The notes under the pieces: generated by a model
Databases searched by the model: none
Seen by the model: only the letters and a program-made list of their open reading frames with translations
Told to the model about the DNA's origin: nothing
Assembly (NCBI GenBank): GCA_035315065.1
Contig: DATFYM010000161.1
Coordinates: 1 to 18,792, forward strand
Length of the DNA: 18,792 nt
From: DATFYM01 sp035315065
GTDB lineage: Bacteria > Acidobacteriota > Terriglobia > UBA7540
Direction of reading: 5' to 3'
Made by a program: the position numbers and the translations under genes
Shown: in pieces, positions 6,637-16,000 of the stretch
Layout of the letters: each line of letters begins with the position of its first letter
How positions within the stretch are numbered: the first letter of the stretch is position 1

Positions 6637-7968
6637 ATGACCAACAGCACAAACAGGCCAGCGACCTCCGGTAGGGGCAGGCCTCGTGCCTACCCTAGGG
6701 CTTGGCCCTTTGCTTCGGCGGGACGACCCCAAAGATTATCGCCACGGGATGTCGCCGCGACGATCCTGTTACTGGGCATTGTACTGGCGACACAGGGCTG
6801 CTCGCACGACGGAGCGCGCCCGGCCGACGCCGAAACCACCGCCAACCAGGTGGTGAACGTCGCAGTGACCAAGGTGGTGCGCGCCGACCTGGGACAGACG
6901 CTGCGCATCGCGGCGGAATTCCGTCCCTTTCAGGAAATCGAAGTTCACGCCAAGGTGTCGGGGTACGTGAAGCACATCGACGTGGACGTAGGAGACCGGG
7001 TGAGGAAAGGCCAAACGCTGGCGGTCCTGGAAGTGCCGGAACTTCAGGATGAACTGAACCAGGCGTCGGCCGCGATGCGGCAGAGCGATCAGCAGGTGGA
7101 TCAGGCCCAACACGAACTGAAGCGCGCTCAGGCAGACTATACCGTTGCTCACCTGACCTATGGCCGCCTGGAAGGCGTGATGAAGACCCGCCCGGAACTC
7201 ATCGCGCAGCAGGACGTGGACGATGCGGAAGGGAAGGATCAAGCCGCGGAGGCCCATGTAGAAGCAGCGAAGTCCGGCTTGGCTGCGGCTCAAGAGCATC
7301 GGAGCGAAGCCACGGCCAATCGCGCCCGGGTCCAGGCCCTGTTCGACTACACCAAAATCACCGCTCCCTTCGACGGCGTGGTGACTGCGCGCTATGCCGA
7401 CACGGGCGCCATGGTGGCGGCGGGTACGTCGTCGGAACAACAAGCGCTTCCGGTGGTGAAGCTCTCCCAGAACGGATTGTTGCGCCTCGATATCCCGGTG
7501 CCGGAGGCGGATGTGCCTGCCATACATCTGGGGAAAACCGTCAGCGTGGAAGTGCAGGCTTTGAACCGGACCTTTGAGGGCGTCGTCGCCCGGTTTGCCG
7601 ACAAAGTGGACGACGCTACCCGCACCATGGTGACCGAGGTCGATGTGCCCAACCCGAAGCTGGAGCTGGTGCCGGGCATGTACGCCTATGTTTCTTTCCC
7701 GGTCACGGCGACGAAGAACGCGCTGGCGGTCCCGATCCAAGCGGTCTCGCGAGAGGGGAACAAGGCTACCGCGTATCGCGTCGGCGGCGACAACCGGATC
7801 GAGGTGGTGCCGGTCACGGTTGGCCTGGAGACCAGCAATCGGCTACAGATCGTTTCCGGGCTTGCGGAGGGTGACCAAGTGGTGGTCGGTAACACCAGCC
7901 AGTTGCGGCAAGGTCAGGTGGTAGCGCCGAAGCCGGTGGAACTGTCGGACATGGAGGGAGGCCGCTAA
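6637..7968 (+). CDS. RND efflux periplasmic adaptor (membrane fusion protein)
   Basis: This 443-residue adaptor would join the inner-membrane permease to the TolC-like channel encoded just downstream. The order is: an unusually long basic N-terminus (1-38); a hydrophobic segment (about 39-52) ending in ATQGC, a possible lipoprotein cysteine at C55 (imperfect lipobox); the first lipoyl half (about 98-135, VSGYVKHIDVDVGDRVRKGQ); an alpha-helical hairpin (about 136-232, Gln/Ala-rich coiled coil); the second lipoyl half (about 238-265, ITAPFDGVVTARYADTGAMV); a beta barrel (about 280-355); and a membrane-proximal domain (about 360-430). The start ATG has GGAG at 6624-6627. The long n-region is encoded partly by a palindromic repeat (6671-6709). 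The stop codon directly abuts the permease ATG, so translation is coupled. Confidence 0.93.
   Translation: MTNSTNRPATSGRGRPRAYPRAWPFASAGRPQRLSPRDVAATILLLGIVLATQGCSHDGARPADAETTANQVVNVAVTKVVRADLGQTLRIAAEFRPFQEIEVHAKVSGYVKHIDVDVGDRVRKGQTLAVLEVPELQDELNQASAAMRQSDQQVDQAQHELKRAQADYTVAHLTYGRLEGVMKTRPELIAQQDVDDAEGKDQAAEAHVEAAKSGLAAAQEHRSEATANRARVQALFDYTKITAPFDGVVTARYADTGAMVAAGTSSEQQALPVVKLSQNGLLRLDIPVPEADVPAIHLGKTVSVEVQALNRTFEGVVARFADKVDDATRTMVTEVDVPNPKLELVPGMYAYVSFPVTATKNALAVPIQAVSREGNKATAYRVGGDNRIEVVPVTVGLETSNRLQIVSGLAEGDQVVVGNTSQLRQGQVVAPKPVELSDMEGGR
6671..6709. repeat. Palindromic repeat translated inside the adaptor N-terminus
   Basis: Two adjacent stem-loops lie inside the coding sequence: GGGCAGGC/GCCTACCC around CTCGT (one mismatch) and AGGGC-TTG-GCCCT. 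They encode about residues 12-25 of the adaptor, in the part before the membrane segment that tolerates insertion. The core at 6679-6693 matches 12 of 15 bases with the reverse complement of 18318-18332, so this is likely a dispersed REP-like element. Confidence 0.55.
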
Positions 7969-10900
7969 ATGTCGCGCTTCGCGATTCGCAATCCTTATTT
8001 CATCGTCGTGCTTTGTCTCTTCGTGGTGGTGATCGGTCTCACTAGCCTGGTCCGCATGCCGGTGGATCTGTTTCCCGTCATCAATATTCCGGAAGTCGTG
8101 GTGGCAACGTTTTACAGCGGTATGCCTCCGGAGGAGATGGAAGGCAACATCACCGGGCGCTTCGAACGCTTCTTCACCCTGGGAGCCGGCATCGATCACA
8201 TGGAATCCCGCTCGCTGGAAGGAGTCAGCATCATCAAGATCGTCTTTCAGCCGGGCACCAACGCCGATTCCGACGCCACGGAAATCTCCAATCTTGCCAT
8301 GGCCGACCTGGGGCGCCTGCCCAAGGGCACGTTGCCGCCGGTGGTGATGAAGTTTGACGCCTCCAGCCTGCCGGTGTGCCTGGTGACTCTGAAGGGGGAG
8401 GGGCTTTCCGAGTCCCAGCTTCGCGACACCGGTCAATACGCGGTCCGCGACCAGTTGGCGACCGCGTACGGGGCCTCGGTGCCTCCCCCGTTCGGCGGCA
8501 AGTATCGCCAGATCATGGTCTATGTCGATCCCCTGAAGCTCCACGCGCACGGCATGAGCGTGATGGACGTGGTGGACGCGGTCAACAACTCCAACCTGAT
8601 TCTGCCGGCCGGCGACGCCAAGATCGGTCCCTACGACTACGACATCTACACCAATAGTGAGATCGAGCACGTGCCCGACCTGAACCAGATTCCCATCAAG
8701 AGCGTCGGCAACCAGTACGTGACGGTGGCGGATATCGGTTCCGCCAAGGATGCCTCCACCATCCAGCTCGGCATCGTTCGCGTCGGCGGGCAGCGATCGG
8801 TCTTTCTCCCCGTCATGAAGCAGGGAGGCAACACCAACACCATCGCCGTCGTGGACGCCGTCAAGTCCACGCTGCAGCACCTGGTCGATGTGCCAAAGCA
8901 GCTTGTGCCCAGCGTGGTGTTCGATCAATCGGAGTTCGTCAAGAAGGCCATCAACACGCTGCTTCACGAAGGCGCCACCGGACTGCTGCTGACCGGGCTG
9001 ATGGTGCTTCTGTTCCTGGGCAGCCTGCGCGGGACGGCGGCTGTCTTTCTCTCCATTCCGCTCTCCGCCCTGGCGGCGATCATGGCCCTCTATTTCGGCG
9101 GCAGCACCATCAACAGCATGGTGTTGGCCGGCCTCGCGATCGTTTTTTCCCGCCTCATCGATAATTCGGTGATCGTGTTGGAAAACATATTCCGGCATAT
9201 GGAACTCGGGGAGCCACCGGAGGTGGCCGCAGAAAAAGGTGGGCAAGAGGTCACCATGGCCGTCCTGGCGGCCACCATCGCCAGCGCGGTCGTCTTCTTT
9301 CCGGTGACCTTCCTTTACGGAGTCAGTCGATTCCTTTTCTCGGCGCTCGCGCTCGCCGTGGTCCTGGCCCTGTTTGCCTCCTACTTCATCGCCATGACGG
9401 TGGTTCCCCTGTTCTGTGCCAAGCTGATCAAGGCGCCTCACCACCAGGCAGAGCCAGAGCCCGCTGGGGCGGGCTCCGAGGAGGCGTTATCCCCGGGCGA
9501 CCAGCCTCACGCGTCGCGGGCATCACGTCTATCGGTGGGGGCTCGCTTCAACGCCGCCTTCAACGCGAGATTCCACCGTATGTTGGACTGGTATGAGGCC
9601 ACCGTGGACCGGTCCCTGCTACGACCGTGGCTGGTGGTCGGCGGCATCCTGGGTGTTTTTGTGCTGAGCTTGCTCATCGGTCCGCTGCTCGGAGTCGCAT
9701 TCTTCCCTCGCAGCGATGCCGGCCAGTTCGTCATCACCATGAAGGCTCCCAGCGGTACGCGCGTCGAGCTGACGGAAAAGCTGGTGGCGAGGGTTGAAGG
9801 CATCGTTCGCCAGGTGGTGAGACCGCAGGACCTCCGCCTCATCGTTTCCAACCTGGGAGTGGTCCCCGATTTCACTTCCATTTACACCTCCAACTCCGGG
9901 CCCCACACGGCCACCATCCAGGTGGCGCTCACTGACGAGCACAAGATCGGCAGCTACGACTACATGGATCGGGTGCGCCGGCGCCTGGCCGAGGAGATGC
10001 CGGAGATCAGCACCTTCTTCCAGTCGGGAGGCTTGCAGGACGCCGTCTTGAACCAGGGTCTTCCCGCGCCCATCGACTTGCAGGTGAGCGGCCAGGACCT
10101 CGAGTCTACTTATGGGGTCGCCACCGACCTCGCCCGCCAGATTCGCGGCGTGCCCGGCGTGAGCGACGTCTACATTCCGCAGGATATCGACTACCCCGCC
10201 TTACAGCTTCAGGTTGACCGCGTGCGCGCCGGAGAACTCGGCCTCAGTCAGAAAGAAGTGGTGGACAACGTCATCACCGCGCTGACCTCCAACCAGATGA
10301 TCGCGCCCAGCTACTGGATCGACCCGCGCACGGGCAACGACTACTTCCTTACCGTCCAGTATCCGGAAAGCGACATCAACAGCATGTTCTCGCTGAAAGC
10401 CATTCCCATCCGCTCTCCGGCATCGAAAGATCCGGCCTTTCTTGACCAGGTGGCCAGCGTAAAGAACTTCAAAGCGCCGACGGAGGTGGACCACTACCAG
10501 ATCCAGCGGGTGATCGATGTCTACGTCACTCCCGCCACTGAGGACCTGGGCCGGGTAGCCGGCGCCATCGACAAGATCATGGCGGGAACTCACCTTCGCG
10601 AGGGCGTGGGTCTGGTGATGCGCGGCATGGTGCAAGGCATGCGCCAGTCGTTTTCGAGCTTTGGGTTTGGGCTGATCCTGGCCCTGGCCCTTCTTTACCT
10701 GGTGTTGGTGGCCCAGTTCCGCTCCTTCATCGACCCCTTCCTGATTCTGCTCGCCGTCCCCACCGGAATCACCGGCGTGCTGGTGTTCCTCTGGGTCACC
10801 GGAACCACCATCAATGTGATGTCGCTGATGGGCGTGGTGATGATGGTGGGTATCGTGACTTCCAACAGCATTTTGATCGTGGAGTTCGCCCACCACCTCG

Positions 10901-11181
10901 AAGCGGAGATGTCCGTGCGCGACGCGGTGGTGACGAGCTGCCGCATCCGCCTGCGCCCGATCCTGATGACCTCGCTCGCCACGCTCTTTGGGCTGATTCC
11001 CATGGCGCTGAAACTGGAGACCGGCAGCGAGGCCTACGCCTCATTGGGACGGGCCATTATCGGCGGCCTTACCGTTTCCGTCGCCCTCACGGTGTTCATC
11101 GTTCCCGCGGCGTATCTTCTTGTGTATCGCAACCGCAAGGGCCACAACAACCCGCCCGCTCAAGCGGTGGAGGCGCAATGA
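7969..11181 (+). CDS. RND efflux permease (AcrB/MexB-type)
   Basis: This 1070-residue inner-membrane pump exports substrates using proton flow. It has TM1 (about 10-28), a first large periplasmic domain, TM2-6 (about 335-485), TM7 (about 552-575), a second periplasmic domain, and TM8-12 (about 895-1053). The TM4 motif reads LIDNSVIVLENI (D398, N399), where AcrB has two Asp (D407, D408). TM10 reads GIVTSNSILIVEFA, with S965 where AcrB has the relay Lys (K940). The TM11 Arg (R996 in RLRPILMTS) is kept. No CusA-type methionine triad is evident, so drugs or other organic compounds are likelier than metal ions, but the substrate is unknown. A Pro/Ala/Glu linker (about 489-525) between TM6 and TM7 carries a translated palindrome. 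GGAGG (7957-7961) lies 7 nt before the ATG, inside the adaptor gene. The stop overlaps the next start by 4 nt. Confidence 0.95.
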   Translation: MSRFAIRNPYFIVVLCLFVVVIGLTSLVRMPVDLFPVINIPEVVVATFYSGMPPEEMEGNITGRFERFFTLGAGIDHMESRSLEGVSIIKIVFQPGTNADSDATEISNLAMADLGRLPKGTLPPVVMKFDASSLPVCLVTLKGEGLSESQLRDTGQYAVRDQLATAYGASVPPPFGGKYRQIMVYVDPLKLHAHGMSVMDVVDAVNNSNLILPAGDAKIGPYDYDIYTNSEIEHVPDLNQIPIKSVGNQYVTVADIGSAKDASTIQLGIVRVGGQRSVFLPVMKQGGNTNTIAVVDAVKSTLQHLVDVPKQLVPSVVFDQSEFVKKAINTLLHEGATGLLLTGLMVLLFLGSLRGTAAVFLSIPLSALAAIMALYFGGSTINSMVLAGLAIVFSRLIDNSVIVLENIFRHMELGEPPEVAAEKGGQEVTMAVLAATIASAVVFFPVTFLYGVSRFLFSALALAVVLALFASYFIAMTVVPLFCAKLIKAPHHQAEPEPAGAGSEEALSPGDQPHASRASRLSVGARFNAAFNARFHRMLDWYEATVDRSLLRPWLVVGGILGVFVLSLLIGPLLGVAFFPRSDAGQFVITMKAPSGTRVELTEKLVARVEGIVRQVVRPQDLRLIVSNLGVVPDFTSIYTSNSGPHTATIQVALTDEHKIGSYDYMDRVRRRLAEEMPEISTFFQSGGLQDAVLNQGLPAPIDLQVSGQDLESTYGVATDLARQIRGVPGVSDVYIPQDIDYPALQLQVDRVRAGELGLSQKEVVDNVITALTSNQMIAPSYWIDPRTGNDYFLTVQYPESDINSMFSLKAIPIRSPASKDPAFLDQVASVKNFKAPTEVDHYQIQRVIDVYVTPATEDLGRVAGAIDKIMAGTHLREGVGLVMRGMVQGMRQSFSSFGFGLILALALLYLVLVAQFRSFIDPFLILLAVPTGITGVLVFLWVTGTTINVMSLMGVVMMVGIVTSNSILIVEFAHHLEAEMSVRDAVVTSCRIRLRPILMTSLATLFGLIPMALKLETGSEAYASLGRAIIGGLTVSVALTVFIVPAAYLLVYRNRKGHNNPPAQAVEAQ
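9457..9476. repeat. Perfect palindrome inside the permease linker
   Basis: GAGCCCGC and GCGGGCTC form a perfect 8-bp stem around TGGG. It encodes about residues 497-503 in the disordered cytoplasmic linker between TM6 and TM7, exactly where an insertion would be tolerated. Confidence 0.6.
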
Positions 11182-12500
11182 CCGAGCGAAGCTCACGCAT
11201 CTTCCTGATCGCGCGTCTGGTAGCGGTTTTGGGCTTGTTCGGTGCCCGCCTCGGGTTCGCCCAGGCGTCCTCGAACCCGGCGCCGCAGGCGTTGACCCTG
11301 AAACAGGCGGAAGAGATCGCCTTGAAAGGTCACCCTCAGGTGCAAGCCGCGCAATTAAGCGCGCTCGCCGCCGGGCAAGTGGTGACCGAAACGAAGTCCG
11401 CCTACTACCCGTTCACCTACGGCAGCCTCACCGGCGCGGGGGCCGAGAGCGCCAGCCGCATTGCCGCCGGCGTTTTGAACAATCCCATCATCTACAACCG
11501 CTACGCGAACGGCGTCACCGTGAACCAGCTCGTCACCGACTTCGGCCGCACTTCCAACCTCGTCGCCAGCTCGCGCTTTCACGCGCAGGCGGAACAACAG
11601 AATGCCCAGGCGACGCGCGAGGACGTGCTGCTATCGGTGGACTACGCTTACTACCAGGCCCTGCGCGCGCAGGCCCTGCTCACGGTGGCTGACGAAACCG
11701 TCAAGGAGCGCCAGTTAGTGGCCGACCAAGTGAGCGAACTCGCCAAGAATAGGTTGAAATCCGGCCTTGACGTAAGCTTTGCCAACGTCAACCTGGAGCA
11801 GGCCAAGCTGACCTTGGTGAGCGCCCGCAACGACGTCAGCGCGGCCTTCGCGCAACTTTCCACTGCCCTGGGCTACCAGGACAACCGCACCTATTCGCTG
11901 GCGGAAGAGCCGATGCCGGGCGCGCCTCCTCCGGACGCGTCGGACCTGGTGGCCCAGGCCATTCAAGGCCGGCCGGAGCTGGCCAGCCTGCGCTACGCGA
12001 GCGAGTCGGCCCGCCGGTTCGCCAAGGCCGAGCGGGATCTCTGGCTCCCCTCCGTCAGTTTTGCCGGGGCGGCGGGCGTGACTCCCTGGCATCAAGAGCA
12101 GTTGACCGACCGCTACGCGGCCGCCGGTTTGAACGTCAACATCCCCATCTTTAATGGACGCCTCTATTCGGCGCGCGCCGCCGAAGCGCGACTGCGAGCT
12201 GAGGCAGCGGACGAGAACCTTCGCGATGAGGCCGACCGGGTGGCGCGCGACGTGAGACTGGCTTGGCTGAATGCCAACACGGCCTACCAGCGTCTCGGCC
12301 TGACCGCCCAACTTCTCGACGAAGCCTCCCAGGCCCTCGACCTCGCCCAGACTCGATACAAGCTGGGCCTGGGCTCGATTGTCGAGCTCAGCCAGGCCCA
12401 ATTGAACCAGACCCAGGCCCAGACGGAAAACGCCGGCGCCAAATACGACTACCAGATCAGCCGCGCCGACCTCGACTACCAGACAGGGGTCCTGCACTGA
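11178..12500 (+). CDS. TolC-family outer-membrane efflux channel
   Basis: This 440-residue channel protein is the outer-membrane exit duct of the pump. A signal peptide (about 1-28, LGFA-QA) is followed by two structurally repeated OEP halves. The first begins LTLKQAEEIALKGHPQVQAA (39-58); the second begins DLVAQAIQGRPELASLR near residue 257. Each contains long Ala/Gln/Glu-rich helices and a beta-strand pair (SAYYPFTYGSLTG; LWLPSVSFAGAAGV). Late repeat features typical of the family are NIPIFNGR and RYKLGLGSIVELSQAQLN. Length fits the family. GGAGG (11169-11173) lies 4 nt before the ATG, and the ATGA overlap with the permease shows coupled translation. No regulator gene accompanies the operon in this window. 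Confidence 0.93.
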   Translation: MTERSSRIFLIARLVAVLGLFGARLGFAQASSNPAPQALTLKQAEEIALKGHPQVQAAQLSALAAGQVVTETKSAYYPFTYGSLTGAGAESASRIAAGVLNNPIIYNRYANGVTVNQLVTDFGRTSNLVASSRFHAQAEQQNAQATREDVLLSVDYAYYQALRAQALLTVADETVKERQLVADQVSELAKNRLKSGLDVSFANVNLEQAKLTLVSARNDVSAAFAQLSTALGYQDNRTYSLAEEPMPGAPPPDASDLVAQAIQGRPELASLRYASESARRFAKAERDLWLPSVSFAGAAGVTPWHQEQLTDRYAAAGLNVNIPIFNGRLYSARAAEARLRAEAADENLRDEADRVARDVRLAWLNANTAYQRLGLTAQLLDEASQALDLAQTRYKLGLGSIVELSQAQLNQTQAQTENAGAKYDYQISRADLDYQTGVLH

Positions 12501-13034
12501 GAGCGGAGGACTGAGGATTTCCTTCCGAATCATGAATCTGCAAAGGCCAAGGCATCCGGGATCTCAAGGGCGGAGCTCTTGCCTGGTTTGGACTGCCCAC
12601 CGGAGAATCCATTTTGTGGAACTTCAACTATGGGAATTCGTAGCACCGCTGATCCAATTCAAGTCACTACAGTTAACAATCTATGAATTCACCCATGATT
12701 TCATTGGCCTGGGTCGAAACAGTCAGAATTGGTCCATTTCGTGCTCAGCTGATTACGGCGGTTTGGCGGCACCGGCCTGACGTTTCGTCCCGATTGGATG
12801 ACGTCATAGCCCCTGCCGGACGGGTAAGAGCCTGATTTTGGGCCGTAAGCACCTGAAGGTAATGAGTTCGCGGTTGTTTTTCTAATTGCCCTTCAGTGTC
12901 TCTCCCGGTTATGATCTTCTCCGTGCCCAGATCGCCTTCTCAGTCTGCTTACGTCTAAGGAAACGATTCCAGACGAGCCATCGGCGAGTATGAACGTTCT
13001 CAAGGGGGCTATGAGTAATCTCAAGGAGGATTGA
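12501..13034. other. Intergenic region upstream of the receptor gene
   Basis: This 534-bp stretch between the efflux operon and the receptor has no convincing gene. An 82-codon frame at 12532-12780 lacks a ribosome site and recognisable features. It contains a perfect 10-bp palindrome, ATGACGTCAT (about 12797-12806), that could be an operator, and a candidate promoter (12886-12915). I found no strong terminator after the operon. Confidence 0.45.
12886..12915 (+). promoter_or_regulatory. Candidate promoter for the Oar-like receptor
   Basis: TTGCCC (12886-12891) and TATGAT (12910-12915) are separated by 18 nt. The -10 is 5/6 and the -35 is 4/6 of the sigma-70 consensus. It would give a leader of about 110 nt. 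Confidence 0.35.
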
Positions 13035-16000
13035 ATGGCAAAAACAGAAGTCTCGCGACGCACCAAGAGCTTTCTCTGCTTCTCAGGATTGGCCACTCTC
13101 ATGGTCTTTTTGTGCGTACCGCTATCCCTGCGGGCGCAGACCAGCATTTCCACCGGCAACATTCTGGGCACTGTGACCGACCCAACCGGCGCGGTTATAC
13201 CCGGCGCCCCGGTGAAGATTACCAACCAAGCGACTGGCCTAAAGTTGGATTTGACCACCAACTCCTCCGGCGCCTACGATTCGGGACCCTTGACCCCCGG
13301 CGACTACGGAGTACGAGTGGAGGTAAAAGGTTTCAGCGCGGCTCAGCTCACAATCACGGTGCTGGTGGGTAACACAACCAATGGGAATGTCACGCTGACG
13401 GTCGGGTCAGCCAGCACCACGGTGGAGGTTGAAGCCTCCGGCGTACAGGTGAACACGGAGCAGGCTACCGTCCAGGGCGTCATCACTACCCAACAGATCG
13501 AAGAGTTGCCGATTAACGGACGGAACTTTCTCCAGCTCGCTCAGCTTGAACCTGGCGTGCAGATTCAGGATGGCGCGGTGTTTGACCCCACGAAAAACGG
13601 CTTCTCCTCAATCTCTTTCGGCGGCCGGTACGGGCGCACGGCCCGCATCGAAGTGGATGGCGGCGACATCAGCGACGAGAACGTGGGAACCACCACCACC
13701 AATATCCCGGCCAGCGCTATCCAGGAATTCCAGATGGAGCAGTCCACGCTGGATTTGTCGAGCGGCATGACTTCCTCCGGAGCGGTCAATATCACCAGCC
13801 GGTCGGGGACCAACGCTCTGCATGGCGAAGGGTTTTATGACGGCCGGTGGCACAACATGGCGGCCCGGGTGGCGCCGGAAGATCTGTTCTTCCGACGCGA
13901 GCAGTTCGGCGGCAATGTGGGCGGCCCGATTATCAAGGATAAGCTTTTCTTCTTCCTCGACGCGGAACGCTCGCGGCAGGACTATGCGGCGCCGGTCCAG
14001 CTTTCGGGACCGTTCGCACCACTCTCCACTTCGATCAATCAGCCTTTCAAGGAAAACGACGCCTTCGCGAGGATGGACTACCAGGTGACCTCAAGTATGA
14101 AGGCCTTCTACCGCTACACCTACAACATCAACAGCAATGTTGTCCCCTTTATTCTCAACACCTTTTCACCCTTCCTGAACCGCGACCATGCCCAGGACCA
14201 TCTGGCAGGCCTCGATTGGACCACCGGCAAGTTCACTCACAGCTTCCGATTTGAGTTCCTACGGTTCGCCAACCAGATCAGCGACGCGAGCGCCGGCATC
14301 TACGATCCGGCGCCGGGAATCGAACTCGCCATCGGCGGCGATCCATTCTGCCTCACCGGCGGCGCGGACGTTTTCTGCTCGGGGGCGAGCTTCCTCGCGC
14401 CCCAGGTAACCCAGCAGCACGACCTCGAGTTCAAGTACGACGGCAGTACGATTCGAGGCAATCACGTGATCCTCTATGGGGGCGAAATTAACCGCATTCT
14501 GGGCGGCGGTTTCGCTTCGTTCCTGGCGCTGGCGCCCTCAGTGGGCGACGCCTATACGGCGGCGGATCAGGCGGCGGCAGCAAAGGGACCGTTCCCGGGA
14601 GGGGCCGGAAACCCGCTGAACTACCCGGTTGATGATGTTACCTTGGGGAACGGTCAAGGCTTCTCCACGGCGATTCCGCGGTTTGGCTTTCCCGCCGGCG
14701 GCCAGTTTGATACACGGTTCTCGGCGTACGTCGGCGACAACTGGAAGATCCGGCCGAACTTGAACATCAGCTTGGGATTGCACTACATTCGCGATACGGG
14801 CCGTAGCGACTCACAACTGGGTCCCAATGCCGCGATCAACCAGTTCGGAGCCGGTTTGGGCGATCCGGTTCACCAGCCCAACAAGAACTTCGGCCCCCAG
14901 ATCGGCGTGGCCTGGGACCCCTGGAAGACAGGCAAAACCGTAATACGCGCCGGCGGCGGAATGTATTACGAGAACACAGTGTGGAACAACGTGCTGTTTG
15001 ACGCCCCCGCACGCCTGCAAAAGGGCCTGTTCCTGGGATTCAATCCTGGCTGCGGTAGCCTCACCTTTCCCGGCGGCGTGGCAGTGGACGCCACCAACAT
15101 TTGCGGCCAGCCGGTTGGTACAGTTGCTAGCCAGATAATCAACATCCAGCACCAGTATCAGTCCGACACTCTCGCCGCCGGTCCTGCATCTAACGGCAGC
15201 TACATCGGGACGACACTCACGGACAACTCAAACACGAGCACGAACCTGTTCGCGCCGAACTTTCGCACGCCGTATTCCATCCAGCTCAATGCCGGAATCC
15301 AGCACGAGTTCGGGTCTGGAACCGTGCTTAGCGTCGACTATCTGCGGAATCGGGCACTCCACTACCTGGTGTATTACGACACCAACCATGTCGGCGCCGC
15401 CCGTTACCTCGACACGAACGCAGCGTTGAGCGCCATCAATGCTACTAATCAATCCTTCGGTTGCCCGGTCGGGACCGGCGGGATCAACTGCGCCATTCAG
15501 GCGGGTGCAACGATCAGTAGTTATGCCGGGAACGGCTTGGATTCTGGTTCCGCCATCACCGGCGGATTTCCGGGCTGCAACTGCGCCTTCCCCGGCGTCA
15601 ACCCGAACGTGGGCCAAAACTATATGCTCCAGCCCATCGGACACTCCATTTACAACGGCCTGGATGTCTCCCTGAAACAGCGAGTGAGTAAGCCTATGCC
15701 CGGAGTCAAGGCGGCGAATCTACAGGTTTCCTACTCGTTGTCCCGCATCAACTCCATGGTTACCGACCAGGACTTTGGCGGGGCGGTAGTGGACTGGGAC
15801 AATTACAATCACTTTATAGGGCCGAACGCCCTGGACCGTACCAACCAATTCTCGTTTGGAGGCGTCGCTGATCTCGGCAAAGGCGTCCGCCTCAGCTTGA
15901 TCGCTCACGCCGATAGCTCGCTTCCTCTCACCTTGACGCTTCCTCCGGGAGCGCAGCGCGAGGCGTCAAGCGGGCAGATCTTCCAATCCGATATCACCGG

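Noticed and set aside
6769..7740. 323-codon minus-strand frame within the adaptor gene
   Set aside because: Antisense shadow of a well-supported adaptor; no recognisable features.
7843..9444. 533-codon minus-strand frame inside the adaptor and permease genes
   Set aside because: His/Asp/Gly/Arg-rich translation typical of an antisense shadow; the permease on the plus strand is unmistakable.
12532..12780. 82-codon frame after the efflux operon
   Set aside because: No ribosome site, no recognisable features; likely chance.
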